From: Robiginitomaculum sp.
GTDB taxonomy: Bacteria > Pseudomonadota > Alphaproteobacteria > Caulobacterales > Maricaulaceae
Direction of reading: 5' to 3'
Length of the DNA stretch: 64,000 bases
NCBI GenBank assembly: GCA_021776515.1
Contig: JAJFFS010000016.1
Coordinates: 248,001-312,000 of the forward strand
The stretch's first letter is position 1, and each line of letters opens with the position of its first letter. Below the pieces are notes generated by a model. It was given only the letters and a program-made list of their open reading frames with translations. It was not told the DNA's origin and did no database searches. The position numbers and the translations under genes are program-made. Positions 45,923 through 55,784 of this stretch are shown here, piece by piece.

Positions 45923-48586
45923 TTACCCTGTTTTTCTGGGGTCATAAGCCAGAATGGGAGAGAGCCATTTTTCAGCTTCGCTGAAGGCCATGCCTTTGCG
46001 TTTTGCATAATCGGCAACCTGATCGCGCTCGATGCGACCAACGGCAAAATAGTGCGATTGGGGATGGCTGAAATAAAACCCGGAAACACTGGCCGGTGGC
46101 GTCATGGCGCAGCTTTCAGTCAATGAGACGCCAATGCGCTTTTCAGCACCCAGAAGTGAAAACAAGGTGCGTTTTTCTGTGTGGTCCGGTTGAGCCGGAT
46201 AACCGGGGGCAGGGCGGATGCCCTGAAATTTTTCAGAGATCAATTCGCGATTGGTAAATTCTTCCTTGCGGGCATAACCCCACAATTCGCGCCGCACCCG
46301 GGCATGCAGGCTTTCCGCCAGTGCTTCGGCGAGGCGATCGGCAAGGGATTTGACCATAATGGCGCTATAATCATCCCCGGCGCGGGCAAAGCGTGCAGAG
46401 CATTCCGCCTCGCCATGGCCCGCGGTAACGCAAAATCCGCCGACATGATCGTCAAGGAGGCTTTCTTTGGGGGCTACAAAATCGGCAAGCGCAACATTGG
46501 GTTTGCCGGTGTCCTTGGCCATTTGCTGACGCAGGGTATGCAGGCGGGTTAGTTCGCGGGCACGGTCTTGCCCCTCCCAGAGAATGACATCATCGCCATC
46601 GGCATTGGCACGCCAGAAACCCACAACGGCCCGTGGTTGCAGCCAGCGTTCATGAACAATACGGTCCAGCATGGCTTTGCCATCGGCAATGAGTGCCCGG
46701 GCTGCTTTGCCTTTTTTGGGGTCATCCAGAATTTGTGGATAGCGGCCCTTTACGTCCCAACTGGCCAGGAAAGGCGTCCAGTCAATATGACGGCGCAAAT
46801 CACCCAGATCCCAGTCGTCAAACGTGCGGACACCCAAAAACGATGGCTCTGGTGGTGTGTAACCGTGCCAATCTGGCTTTAATGCCCGGGCGCGGGCTTC
46901 GTTCAGTTTCAGACGTGGTTTCGCACTGCGACCATTGGCATGAGAAATACGCAGGCGTTCATAATCATCGCGGGTTTGTTTTACCAATGCGTCCCGGTTT
47001 TGCTCCGATAGAAGTGTGCGCACAACGCCTACAGCACGCGATGCATCGGAGACATAAATGGTGGCACCCTTGTCATAAGCAGGCTCAATCTTGACTGCCG
47101 TATGCATGGGGGAGGTGGTGGCCCCACCGATCAGCAGGGGCAAATTCCAGCCTTGGCGTTGCAGCTCGCTGGCTACATGCACCATTTCGTCCAAAGATGG
47201 CGTGATAAGACCGGAAAGCCCAATCATGTCGGCCTTTTCTTCACGGGCAATACGCAAAATTTTATCGGCTGGAACCATAACCCCAAGGTCCACCACTTCA
47301 TAACCATTACATTGCAGCACCACGCCAACTATGTTCTTGCCGATGTCATGGACATCGCCTTTGACTGTGGCCATAACAATTTTGCCATTGGAAACCCCGG
47401 CCATGCCGGTGCGTCTTTTCTCTTCTTCAAGATAGGGTACCAGATGTCCGACCGCCTGTTTCATCACCCGGGCAGATTTCACCACTTGCGGCAGAAACAT
47501 TTTACCGGCACCAAAGCGTTCGCCCACAGCGTTCATGCCGGCCATAAGCGGGCCTTCGATAACCTCCAGCGGTTTGTCAGCGCCTTGACGTGCTTCTTCG
47601 GTATCTTCAACAATAAAATCAGTCAGGCCGTGGATCAGTGCATGTTTTAGCCGCGCAGCTACGTCGCCCTCGCGCCAGCTTAAATCGGCAGCCTTGGCCA
47701 CAGCACCAGATTGCCCGCGAAAGCGATCGGCAATCTCTAGTAAGCGTTCGCCCGCATCTTCGCGGCGGTTAAGGATCACATCTTCAACACGCTCTCTGAG
47801 GTCAGGTTCTATCTGGTCATAAATATCAAGCTGGCCAGCATTAACGATAGCCATGTCCAGCCCGGCGCGAATGGCATGGTAGAGAAACACAGAGTGCATG
47901 GCCCGGCGTACCGGCTCATTGCCGCGAAACGAAAATGATAAATTGGATAGCCCGCCGGATACGCGTGCATGGGGCAGGGTTTCCTTGATGCGCCGGGTGG
48001 CGTTAATGAAGTCAACGCCGTAATTATCATGCTCAGGCAGGCCCGTGGCCACTGCAAAAATGTTAGGGTCAAATATTATGTCCTCGGGTGGAAAACCGGC
48101 TTCGGTCATCAGCTTGTAAGCCCGCGTGCATATTTCCACCTTGCGCTCTTCGGTGTCGGCCTGGCCTTTCTCGTCAAAGGCCATGACCACCACGGCAGCA
48201 CCATAGCGCAGACAATCATGCACACGGGCGAGAAATGCTTCTTCTCCTTCTTTCATGGATATGGAATTGACCACCGCCTTGCCTTGCACACATTTAAGGC
48301 CGGCCTCGATCACTTCCCATTTGGAACTGTCGACCATCAAGGGGACACGGGCAATATCTGGCTCTGTAGCAATCAGACGTAAAAACCGCGTCATGGCATC
48401 AACGCCGTCCAGCAGTCCATCATCCATATTCACGTCGATGATTTGTGCGCCATTATCGATTTGCTGGCGGGCGACTGACAAGGCTTCCTCGTAATCGCCC
48501 TCGACAATGAGACGCTTGAACCGTGCAGAGCCGGAGACATTGGTACGTTCACCAATATTGACGAAACGGGAAAGTGTACCTGTCAT
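45923..48586 (-). CDS. metH: Cobalamin-dependent methionine synthase, C-terminal half
   Basis: An 887-residue protein with the folate, cobalamin and reactivation modules of MetH. The pterin-binding TIM barrel (1-270) opens [16 protein letters not shown]. The cobalamin cap and Rossmann domain follow, with the lower-ligand H413 in [12 protein letters not shown]. The SAM-binding activation domain runs from about 560, with the [16 protein letters not shown] motif near the end. The homocysteine-binding module is encoded separately, two genes upstream. Start overlaps the stop of the PNPOx-like gene (ATGA). Requires vitamin B12; no B12 riboswitch is visible. Confidence 0.95.
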   Translation of the reverse strand: MTGTLSRFVNIGERTNVSGSARFKRLIVEGDYEEALSVARQQIDNGAQIIDVNMDDGLLDGVDAMTRFLRLIATEPDIARVPLMVDSSKWEVIEAGLKCVQGKAVVNSISMKEGEEAFLARVHDCLRYGAAVVVMAFDEKGQADTEERKVEICTRAYKLMTEAGFPPEDIIFDPNIFAVATGLPEHDNYGVDFINATRRIKETLPHARVSGGLSNLSFSFRGNEPVRRAMHSVFLYHAIRAGLDMAIVNAGQLDIYDQIEPDLRERVEDVILNRREDAGERLLEIADRFRGQSGAVAKAADLSWREGDVAARLKHALIHGLTDFIVEDTEEARQGADKPLEVIEGPLMAGMNAVGERFGAGKMFLPQVVKSARVMKQAVGHLVPYLEEEKRRTGMAGVSNGKIVMATVKGDVHDIGKNIVGVVLQCNGYEVVDLGVMVPADKILRIAREEKADMIGLSGLITPSLDEMVHVASELQRQGWNLPLLIGGATTSPMHTAVKIEPAYDKGATIYVSDASRAVGVVRTLLSEQNRDALVKQTRDDYERLRISHANGRSAKPRLKLNEARARALKPDWHGYTPPEPSFLGVRTFDDWDLGDLRRHIDWTPFLASWDVKGRYPQILDDPKKGKAARALIADGKAMLDRIVHERWLQPRAVVGFWRANADGDDVILWEGQDRARELTRLHTLRQQMAKDTGKPNVALADFVAPKESLLDDHVGGFCVTAGHGEAECSARFARAGDDYSAIMVKSLADRLAEALAESLHARVRRELWGYARKEEFTNRELISEKFQGIRPAPGYPAQPDHTEKRTLFSLLGAEKRIGVSLTESCAMTPPASVSGFYFSHPQSHYFAVGRIERDQVADYAKRKGMAFSEAEKWLSPILAYDPRKTG

Positions 48587-49149
48587 GACGGATCACCTTT
48601 GCCTGGTCTTGAAAGTCCGGGAAGGCCGTCCAGGCTAACGGCATTAGTGTTATAACGATGTTCGATCCACGCCTCGAAGGTTTTATGGCCATGGCTGCGG
48701 CGTAATTGATCGCGTTCGCCCTTGAACTCGTAAAATGGTACACCCCAACCACAAGAATCCATGATGCTGTCGATATGAATTTTAAAGATCGCCCGCGCCC
48801 GATCAAAGGCAGGAAATAGCGCCATCAGCTCATCAAATTCCGGGTCGGCAAAATCAAAAACCTCACCACGCCCATAAATGCGCATGATATTGGCCGGACC
48901 ATCGAAGGCACAGAACATCAGGGTGATGCGCCCGTTTTCGCGCATGTGCGCCTGGGTTTCAATGCCTGAACCGCCAAGGTCGATATAGGCCACCGTTTTT
49001 TCATCAATGACTGCCAGACTGTCATACCCTTTGGGTGAAACATTGATGTGCCCTTCTTCGGACAGGGGTGCGCTGGCTACAAAAAACAGCTTTTGTGCCT
49101 TGATAAAATCAATCAGCTTGTCATCAAGTTTATCGTATGTCTTACCCAT
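48583..49149 (-). CDS. Pyridoxamine 5'-phosphate oxidase-fold flavin protein
   Basis: A 188-residue split beta-barrel protein that probably binds FMN or a related cofactor. [51 protein letters not shown] is the core typical of this family, followed by [25 protein letters not shown]. The C-terminal part ([20 protein letters not shown]) matches a widespread uncharacterised subfamily. It sits between the two metH halves, nine bases after the first and overlapping the second by four, so it is made with the methionine synthase parts. Confidence 0.85.
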   Translation of the reverse strand: MGKTYDKLDDKLIDFIKAQKLFFVASAPLSEEGHINVSPKGYDSLAVIDEKTVAYIDLGGSGIETQAHMRENGRITLMFCAFDGPANIMRIYGRGEVFDFADPEFDELMALFPAFDRARAIFKIHIDSIMDSCGWGVPFYEFKGERDQLRRSHGHKTFEAWIEHRYNTNAVSLDGLPGLSRPGKGDPS

Positions 49150-49158
49150 AATGTGTTC

Positions 49159-50220
49159 TCATGATCTCAGTTCAAACGGTTCCAGCCCAGAAAGACGCAA
49201 GGCTGTGTGGCGAGGCTTTATGGCGCGGGGGACTACCCCTTCAACCGCGGAAACAATGGCCCGGATATGTGCGGGCGTGGTGCCACAACACCCACCAACA
49301 ATGTTGACCAGACCATCCGCTGCCCACTCGCCAAGGTGTGTGGATGTGGTTTGCGGTGTTTCGTCATATTCACCAAAGGCATTGGGCAGGCCAGCATTGG
49401 GATAGGCAATGACCATGCAGTCGGCGGCGCGGGCCATATCGGCCACAAAGGGACGCAGATCGCTGGCGCCAAGAGCGCAGTTTAGTCCCGCCGCCCACGG
49501 ACGCGCATGGGCAATGGAATTCCAGAACGCTTCGGTGGTCTGGCCGCTAAGTGTGCGACCGGAATTATCAGTAATGGTGCCAGAAAGGATCAAGGGCACC
49601 GGATCATCACTCGTGGTGTTAACATCCATACAGGCCGCAATAGCGGCTTTGGCGTTCAAGGTATCAAATACGGTTTCAATGGCAAAGAAATCTACAAAAG
49701 GAGCCATGGCCTCGGCCTGTTCAAAATAGGCTTCATAAACCTGGTCAAAGTCCACTTCACGATAGCCGGGGTCATCCACCTTGGGAGAAATGGAAAGTGT
49801 CTTGCTTAGCGGACCAATGGCCCCCATCACGCCGCGTGGACGGTCCGGGTCTTGTGCCTCAAACGCATCGGCTGCTGCCCGGGCAAGCCGTGCCCCTTCG
49901 CGTGCCATTTCAGCGGCCACGTCTTGCAATCCATAGTCAGCCTGACTGATCGACGTGGCGTTAAATGTATTGCTCCCGATCAGGTCGGCGCCGGCCTCAA
50001 GGTAATCATTATGGATAGTGCGGATAGCTTCGGGCAGTGTGAGATTAAGCAGGTCGTTATCGCCTTTTAACGGCGTTGGCCAACCGGCGAAGCGCTCACC
50101 ATGAAAGAGGCTGTCATCCAGCCCCAGGGCCTGAATAGCTGTGCCCATGGCGCCATCGGTGACCAGCACGTGTGTTTTGGCCCGTGTTTTCAACCAGGCG
50201 CGACGTTCATTACGGGTCAT
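49159..50220 (-). CDS. metH: Methionine synthase, homocysteine-binding half
   Basis: A 353-residue homocysteine S-methyltransferase domain that corresponds to the N-terminal module of Met[13 protein letters not shown] opens the barrel, [18 protein letters not shown] follows, and the zinc cysteines are in GLNCALGAS and [11 protein letters not shown]. The ATG at 50220 overlaps the metF stop (ATGA); an upstream start at 50343 lies inside metF. It needs the C-terminal half for methyl transfer from methyltetrahydrofolate. Confidence 0.94.
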   Translation of the reverse strand: MTRNERRAWLKTRAKTHVLVTDGAMGTAIQALGLDDSLFHGERFAGWPTPLKGDNDLLNLTLPEAIRTIHNDYLEAGADLIGSNTFNATSISQADYGLQDVAAEMAREGARLARAAADAFEAQDPDRPRGVMGAIGPLSKTLSISPKVDDPGYREVDFDQVYEAYFEQAEAMAPFVDFFAIETVFDTLNAKAAIAACMDVNTTSDDPVPLILSGTITDNSGRTLSGQTTEAFWNSIAHARPWAAGLNCALGASDLRPFVADMARAADCMVIAYPNAGLPNAFGEYDETPQTTSTHLGEWAADGLVNIVGGCCGTTPAHIRAIVSAVEGVVPRAIKPRHTALRLSGLEPFELRS

Positions 50221-51146
50221 GATGCTATGCCTTGTTGGTTTGGGTGCAATCCTAATACCCGGCAGGTGGCATAGGCCAGATCCGCCCGGTTCAGAGTGTA
50301 GAAGTGAAAAGCACGCAAGCCCTCTTGTTGCAAACGTGCGCAATAATTTGCAGCAATACTGGCCGAGAGCAGACGGCGGGTTTGCTCGTCACCCTCAAGC
50401 CCTTCGTACATGGCGTGCATCCAGTCCGGGATGTGCATGCCGCACATTTTTGCCATACGTGTCAGGCCTATAAAATTGGGTTGCAGCATAATGCCTGGGA
50501 TAACGGGTAAATTGATCCCGGCGGCACGCACTCGTTCAATATAGGCAATCAGAATGTCAGGATCAAAACAGAATTGGGTGATGATCCGGTTTGCCCCGGC
50601 ATCAACCTTGCGTTTCAGGTTTTCAATTTCGGCAGCCCAGTCTGGAGATTCAGGGTGCATTTCAGGATAACCGGCAGCAGAAATATCAAAGTCAGCAATA
50701 CGCTTTAAGCCGGCGATTAAATCGCTTGCATGGGGGTAACCGCCTGGAAAGGCGACATAACGAGCGCCAACGCCCTCTGGAGGGTCACCGCGCAGGGCAA
50801 CAATATGGGTAATACCCGCTTCATGGTAGGTGCGGGCAACCGCATCCACTTCATCGCGCGTAGCCCCGACACAGGTTAGATGAGCAGCAACCTTCAGGCC
50901 GGTCTTGCGGGCCAGGGATGTAACGGTACGGTGTGTGCGCTCTCGCGTAGTTCCCCCTGCACCATAGGTTACTGATACAAAAGCCGGGGACAAAGGTGCC
51001 AGTTTTTGCACTGCATTATTAAGCTGTTGCTCGGCTTTTTCTGTTTTTGGCGGGAAAAACTCAAACGAAACGTCAAATTCTCGTGCATTGTCAAATGCAG
51101 AGTGAAGGTAAGCGGCAGCTTTTGTGCCTGCGGGATTAATGCTCAT
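50217..51146 (-). CDS. metF: 5,10-Methylenetetrahydrofolate reductase
   Basis: A 309-residue FAD enzyme that makes 5-methyltetrahydrofolate, the methyl donor for MetH. FDVSFEFFPPKTEKAEQQL carries the catalytic Glu region, FVSVTYGAGGTTRERT and HLTCVGATRDEVD follow, and ALRGDPPEG and FCFDPD are present. It overlaps the regulator gene upstream and metH downstream by four bases each. Confidence 0.96.
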   Translation of the reverse strand: MSINPAGTKAAAYLHSAFDNAREFDVSFEFFPPKTEKAEQQLNNAVQKLAPLSPAFVSVTYGAGGTTRERTHRTVTSLARKTGLKVAAHLTCVGATRDEVDAVARTYHEAGITHIVALRGDPPEGVGARYVAFPGGYPHASDLIAGLKRIADFDISAAGYPEMHPESPDWAAEIENLKRKVDAGANRIITQFCFDPDILIAYIERVRAAGINLPVIPGIMLQPNFIGLTRMAKMCGMHIPDWMHAMYEGLEGDEQTRRLLSASIAANYCARLQQEGLRAFHFYTLNRADLAYATCRVLGLHPNQQGIAS

Positions 51147-52120
51147 GCGTTTTCTTTCTCGGGAACAGGCGTCAGGGCACGCTTACCTGTCCATATTTTA
51201 ACGGTTAAATGCTGTTCATTTGCTTCGGAAACTTCCGGGCGCAATGCCTGATGAGAAATTGTTGTCAGCCCGGCAGCGCTCATCCAGTCTTCCATTTCAG
51301 CATCGGTAAAGCCTAGCCGCCGATGGGCATGTTGTTCGCGCAAAAATTCCAGCTGGTGGGGGGCAAAATCAACAATCGCCACCAATCCACCGGGGGCTAA
51401 AACCCGCGCAGCTTCAGCCAGTGCAGCTTTTGGTTCATCTATGTAATGCAAAACCTGGTGGATAGTCACCAGATCAAATTTTGCGCTCTCAAATGGTAAA
51501 CTGTACAGATCTGAATGTCGTACGGAGCAATTTTCCAAACCGGCTCTCTCAAGGTTGAGGCGTGCCAGATTGAGCATTTCATGAGAAAGGTCCACGCCCA
51601 GAGCGCGATCTGTTTGCTTGCCAAAGACTTCCAGTATTCGGCCTGTCCCGGTGCCGATGTCGAGCATGGATTTGAAGTGCCGTTTCCCAGCTACATCTCT
51701 GAGCGCGGCTTCAACACTACCCTCGGACAGATGCAGGGAACGGATATGTTCCCAATCCTTTGCGACTCCTGCAAAATAGGCGTTGGCTGCATTTGTTCGT
51801 GCGTGCTTTACCGCGTCTAGGCGCTCCATGTCGCGGGCCATTATTCTGTCGTTCTCATCAAAGAGAGAAATGATACTTTGGGCTATTTTTTGCCCGCGCC
51901 CATGATCAGCCAGGCGATAAAACACCCAAGTGCCTTCGGGAAGGCGCTCAACTATTCCGGCGCTGGCCAGTAATTTGATGTGGCGGCTTACCCGGGGTTG
52001 ACTTTGGCCCAGCACACTAACCATTTCGCTAACGGTCAGTTCACCGCGTGCCAACAAAGACAAAATACGCAATCGCGTAGGCTCGCCTATTGCCCTTAAA
52101 GCACCGACTAATTGCTCCAT
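51143..52120 (-). CDS. sahR: SahR-type ArsR repressor with SAM-methyltransferase sensor domain
   Basis: A 325-residue fusion. An ArsR winged helix (1-90; TRLRILSLLARGELTVSEMVSVLGQSQPRVSRHIKLL) is joined to a class I methyltransferase-like domain with LDIGTGTG at 153-160 and VDFAPHQLEFLREQHAHRRLGF near 275. This architecture and the position ahead of metF-metH match SahR, described as a repressor of the SAM cycle that releases DNA when S-adenosylhomocysteine rises. The methyltransferase-like domain is the effector sensor. First gene of the operon; a palindromic site lies 49 bases upstream. Confidence 0.88.
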   Translation of the reverse strand: MEQLVGALRAIGEPTRLRILSLLARGELTVSEMVSVLGQSQPRVSRHIKLLASAGIVERLPEGTWVFYRLADHGRGQKIAQSIISLFDENDRIMARDMERLDAVKHARTNAANAYFAGVAKDWEHIRSLHLSEGSVEAALRDVAGKRHFKSMLDIGTGTGRILEVFGKQTDRALGVDLSHEMLNLARLNLERAGLENCSVRHSDLYSLPFESAKFDLVTIHQVLHYIDEPKAALAEAARVLAPGGLVAIVDFAPHQLEFLREQHAHRRLGFTDAEMEDWMSAAGLTTISHQALRPEVSEANEQHLTVKIWTGKRALTPVPEKENA

Positions 52121-52168
52121 ATCGCGTTACCTTTTTACTGTACGAATGCGATTCTAGCACCTCATTAC

Positions 52169-52188
52169 ATATAAAGATATATTTATAT
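52169..52188. promoter_or_regulatory. Candidate SahR operator
   Basis: ATATAAAGATATATTTATAT is an inverted repeat matching its own complement at 18 of 20 positions. It lies 49 bases before the sahR start, in an AT-rich gap, at a distance expected for a promoter-overlapping operator. Symmetry and length suit an ArsR dimer. Assignment to SahR is by position. Confidence 0.65.
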
Positions 52189-52325
52189 CATTATTATTAA
52201 TATTCAAAATTGCGGACGAGATCACAAAAAAGCGAACTATTTGGACTTGCGTTAAGCCCCCAAACCGCCACATTCTACAGGTCAGTTAGATGGAATCGTT
52301 AGAAGGTGATAATGTGGAGAGCCAA

Positions 52326-53063
52326 ATGGTGCAGATTGTCTTGCGTTTGCTTGCACTGACAGGGGCCGTTTTTACGGTGGCGGCATGCAGTACTAACAGT
52401 GCTGCACACGCTGATGATCCGCTTTACAAGTGGAACAAGGGGGTGCTTGCCTTTAACAAGGCAGCAGACGAGGTCGTCGTTAAGCCTGCCGCTAAAGGGT
52501 ATCGCGCTGTGGTGCCCAAGCCAGGACGCGATGGTGTTCGTAATGTACTTGATAATTTACGCAGTCCGGTAATTTTTGGAAATGATGTATTGCAAGGTAA
52601 GTTTGGACGGGCTGGAAAAACGCTGGCGCGGTTTGGTATTAATTCAACGATTGGATTGGCTGGCCTTTTTGATGTTGCCAAAAGAAATGGCATAGAAAGG
52701 CATACTGAAGATGCAGGGCAAACTTTGGCAACATGGGGGATCAGCAGCGGTCCTTATATTATGTTGCCTATATTGGGACCATCCAATTTCCGTGATGCAA
52801 CAGGCTTTGTGCTGGATTTGGGACTGGAGCCACTAACCTATATGCGCTTTGATGGCCGAAAAGCCATTTTAGCAGGCCGTTTTGGTGTGAATGGCATTTC
52901 TGTGCGTGAGGCAAATCTGGAGACGGTTGAGATGTTGCGTGAAAGTAGTGTCAACGAATATGCCAGCTTGAAAAGTGCCTATGAACAATTGCGAGCGGAC
53001 GCTATTTCGGATGGGAAGATCAATGTAGATGATTTGCCCGATTTCGATGAATTTGAGGAATAA
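52326..53063 (+). CDS. mlaA: MlaA/VacJ-family phospholipid-retention lipoprotein
   Basis: A 245-residue outer-membrane lipoprotein that removes misplaced phospholipids from the outer leaflet. The ATG at 52326, with GGAGAG five bases upstream, gives the signal MVQIVLRLLALTGAVFTVAAC with lipobox VAAC; an in-frame start at 52290 lacks this fit. DPLYKWNKGVLAFNKAADEV, LDNLRSPVIFGNDVLQGKF, FGINSTIGLAGLFDVAKR and GPYIMLPILGPSNFRDA are MlaA signatures. It is followed by mlaC. Confidence 0.94.
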   Translation: MVQIVLRLLALTGAVFTVAACSTNSAAHADDPLYKWNKGVLAFNKAADEVVVKPAAKGYRAVVPKPGRDGVRNVLDNLRSPVIFGNDVLQGKFGRAGKTLARFGINSTIGLAGLFDVAKRNGIERHTEDAGQTLATWGISSGPYIMLPILGPSNFRDATGFVLDLGLEPLTYMRFDGRKAILAGRFGVNGISVREANLETVEMLRESSVNEYASLKSAYEQLRADAISDGKINVDDLPDFDEFEE

Positions 53064-53067
53064 AACA

Positions 53068-53688
53068 ATGCGTTTTCTAAAAAGAACTTTCCTGACACTT
53101 TTTGCAAGTTTGCTCATGACCAGCATGGCAAGTGCGATGACTCTGGAAGAGGAGTTTGTGCAAACCAGAGCTAATGAAGCGCTGGCAATTCTTGCTGATG
53201 ACTCGCTGGACAAGGGAGCCAAGGCCGAGCGCTTTCGCACTTTTATTGATGAAGCAACGGATGTGCCGCGCATTGCCCGCTTTGTACTTGGCAAGTACGC
53301 TCGCGGTGCTGACCCGCAAAAAATATCCACCTTTACCGATGTTTTTCGTAATTATGCCAGCGGTGTTTATGAAGCACAGTTGGGCAATTATGCCGGAGAG
53401 GTCATTAAGGTCACAGGTTCACAAGAACGTAAACCGGGCGATGCGGTTGTTATGAGCGTTATCAGTGGTGGGCAACTGGATGAACCCTTGGCGGTAAATT
53501 GGCGTATTCGTACACGCGAAGGAAAAGTTCAGGTGCTTGACGTGCAAGTCTTTGGCATTTGGCTGGCCCTGCAACAGCGTAATGAAATCACCGCCGTTCT
53601 GGCCAATAATAATGGCAATATTAGTGCAGCCATCACCCTTCTGGAAGATAAAACCGTCAAGGGTGAGTATGCCAGCAACGAACAATAA
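53068..53688 (+). CDS. mlaC: MlaC-family periplasmic phospholipid carrier
   Basis: A 206-residue exported protein (signal peptide MRFLKRTFLTLFASLLMTSMASA) of the Ttg2D/MlaC family, which ferries phospholipids between MlaA and the inner-membrane MlaFEDB complex. FRTFIDEATDVPRIARFVLGKYARGADPQ and FRNYASGVYEAQL are family segments, and DVQVFGIWLALQQRNEITAVL is the C-terminal part. It starts four bases after mlaA. No mlaFEDB genes are in the window. Confidence 0.92.
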   Translation: MRFLKRTFLTLFASLLMTSMASAMTLEEEFVQTRANEALAILADDSLDKGAKAERFRTFIDEATDVPRIARFVLGKYARGADPQKISTFTDVFRNYASGVYEAQLGNYAGEVIKVTGSQERKPGDAVVMSVISGGQLDEPLAVNWRIRTREGKVQVLDVQVFGIWLALQQRNEITAVLANNNGNISAAITLLEDKTVKGEYASNEQ

Positions 53689-53794
53689 TGGCCCGGTGAT
53701 AAGGCCTGATTTTAATTGAATGGCTGCATGCGGGCCACTTTCCTCTGCGCTGTATTCAACATACATTGCCGCGTAAAATCGCAGCAGGGAATTT

Positions 53795-55078
53795 ATGCTT
53801 AAACATTTATCAGAACGCGCAGGTTCTTCACACTTGACGTCCGGCGATGCGCCTTTACGCATTCTTTTGGCCAGCTATCGCTCACATCCGCATGTTGGCG
53901 GGCAGGGTGTATATGTACACCATCTCAGCAAGGCCCTTATTGATCTCGGCCATAGTGTTGATGTGGCTTCTGGCCCGCCATATCCCGATCTTGCACCCGG
54001 TATCGGATTGGTAAAATTGCCATCTTTGGATCTTTTTGCCGAGGATAATGCCTTTTCTGCCATTCGTTCGCGGCATTTTTCATCGTGGTCAGATGTTTCC
54101 GAATGGCTTTCGCATAATTCCGGTGCCTTTGGTGAACCTTATGCGTTTGGCCGCCGACTTCGCCGTTTTATCAAAAACAATCCTGGCCGTTATGATGTGG
54201 TTCATGACAATCAAACCTTAGCCCGGGCGCTGTTGAAAATTCGCAAAACTGTACCTGTGGTGACGACCTTGCATCACCCGATCAGCATTGACCTTAAACT
54301 GGCATTGCAATCTGAAAAGCGCTGGTGGATGCGTGCGCTTATTCGTCGCTGGCACCGGTTTGTGGGTATGCAGGCCAAGGTGGCGCAAAAGCTGGACCCT
54401 ATACTGACGGTATCGGAAGCCTCCAAGTACGCCGCCATGCGTGATTTTGGTGTACCTGCGCGTAGCTTTCATGTTGTGCCTAACGGGGTAGACCAGGATA
54501 TATTTGCGCCACAAGCGGATGTAGTGCGTGAAGATAATTTGATTGTCACAACGGCTAGTGCTGATACGCCGCTTAAAGGTCTGCCGGTTTTAATAAAAGC
54601 CTTTGCCCGAATTGCGAATGAGTATCCAAAATTGCGCCTTGTTGTTATTGGCCGGTTGCGCAATGGCCCGACAAAAGAGGCAATTGAAGCGGCAGGCCTT
54701 GAAAGTCGTATCACGTTTTGCGGCGGTATATCGCAAGATGAAATTGCCAAGCTGTTTTGCAAGGCAACAATTATGGTGTCGCCATCCCTGTTTGAAGGAT
54801 TTGGTATGCCGGCCGCCGAGGCCATGGCCTGTGCTGCTCCCGTAATTGTCAGCACCGGGGGGGCCTTGCCCGAAGTGGCCGGTGATGCCGGTATCATCAC
54901 CCCAAAGGGTGATGCGGAGGCGTTGGCTAAGGCCATCATGTACCTTCTGGAAAACCCGGGCAAACGCGTTGAACTTGGGCAGGCCGCCTTAATGCGTGCG
55001 CGGACAGTTTTCTTATGGTCTGAACATGCGGCTGGTGCCGTTGCTCTTTATCGTTTGGCGCTTCATGCATACCATTGA
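53795..55078 (+). CDS. Family 4 glycosyltransferase
   Basis: A 427-residue GT-B enzyme. The N-terminal domain has SYRSHPHVGGQGVYVHHLSKALIDLGHSVDV, typical of acceptor-binding halves. The C-terminal nucleotide-sugar domain has VVPNGVDQDIF and the EGFGMPAAEAMACAAPVIVS loop with the E-x7-E catalytic motif. Cytoplasmic, without a signal. It opens a same-strand trio with a methyltransferase and a prenyltransferase-like protein, whose product is unknown. Confidence 0.9.
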   Translation: MLKHLSERAGSSHLTSGDAPLRILLASYRSHPHVGGQGVYVHHLSKALIDLGHSVDVASGPPYPDLAPGIGLVKLPSLDLFAEDNAFSAIRSRHFSSWSDVSEWLSHNSGAFGEPYAFGRRLRRFIKNNPGRYDVVHDNQTLARALLKIRKTVPVVTTLHHPISIDLKLALQSEKRWWMRALIRRWHRFVGMQAKVAQKLDPILTVSEASKYAAMRDFGVPARSFHVVPNGVDQDIFAPQADVVREDNLIVTTASADTPLKGLPVLIKAFARIANEYPKLRLVVIGRLRNGPTKEAIEAAGLESRITFCGGISQDEIAKLFCKATIMVSPSLFEGFGMPAAEAMACAAPVIVSTGGALPEVAGDAGIITPKGDAEALAKAIMYLLENPGKRVELGQAALMRARTVFLWSEHAAGAVALYRLALHAYH

Positions 55079-55784
55079 TTTTGAACGCCTGAATTTGCGC
55101 GACGGGATGGCCGTGCTGGACCTTGGTTGTGGTCAGGGGCGGCATATTCACGGGCTCTATTATGCTGCTGATATGACTTGTCTGGGCATGGACCTCTCAT
55201 TTGAAGATGTATTGCATACACGCAAAGGCTTTGATGCCTTTCCTGATTTTTCAGATGACCGCGGGCAGTCCTACGGTCTGGCTTGTACCGATGCACTGCA
55301 CTTGCCGCTGTCCGATGCCTCACTGGACCGGGTGATTTGTTCTGAGGTGCTGGAACATTTGCCTGACTACCATACGGCATTAGCGCAAATCGCCCGTGTG
55401 ACCAAACCGGGGGGGATTTTTGCCATGAGTGTGCCACGTGCCTGGCCGGAGCGGCTCTGTTGGCACCTTAGTGAGGAATATCATAATACGCCGGGTGGCC
55501 ATGTGCGTATTTTTAATGCGGCCTCTTTGCGCACTGATATTGAACGCACCGGCTTTCGTTTTATTGCCCGGCATTATGCGCATGGCTTGCATGCACCCTA
55601 TTGGTGGCTGAAATGTCTGTTGTGGCAGCGACGGGATGACCACCCGCTTATTCTCGCCTATAAGCGGTTTCTTGAGTGGGACATTATCGCCAGACCATGG
55701 CTCACACGGGCGCTGGAGACAGTAGCCTCACCGATGATGGGAAAGTCTGTGGTGATGTATTTTGAACGCATAGAGAGCGAATGA
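55065..55784 (+). CDS. Class I SAM-dependent methyltransferase
   Basis: A 239-residue methyltransferase with motif I VLDLGCGQGRHIHGLY near residues 17-32, LGMDLSFEDV, and the post-motif ICSEVLEHLPDYHTALAQIARVTKPGG. Small-molecule or glycan acceptor likely. The ATG at 55065 is chosen (14-base overlap with the glycosyltransferase); starts at 55026 or 54996 would overlap more. It overlaps the next gene by four bases. Confidence 0.86.
   Translation: MHTIDFERLNLRDGMAVLDLGCGQGRHIHGLYYAADMTCLGMDLSFEDVLHTRKGFDAFPDFSDDRGQSYGLACTDALHLPLSDASLDRVICSEVLEHLPDYHTALAQIARVTKPGGIFAMSVPRAWPERLCWHLSEEYHNTPGGHVRIFNAASLRTDIERTGFRFIARHYAHGLHAPYWWLKCLLWQRRDDHPLILAYKRFLEWDIIARPWLTRALETVASPMMGKSVVMYFERIESE

Noticed and set aside
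47102-47650. A long plus-strand frame opposite metH
   Set aside because: Antisense to the conserved cobalamin-binding region of methionine synthase, without domain similarity or ribosome site.
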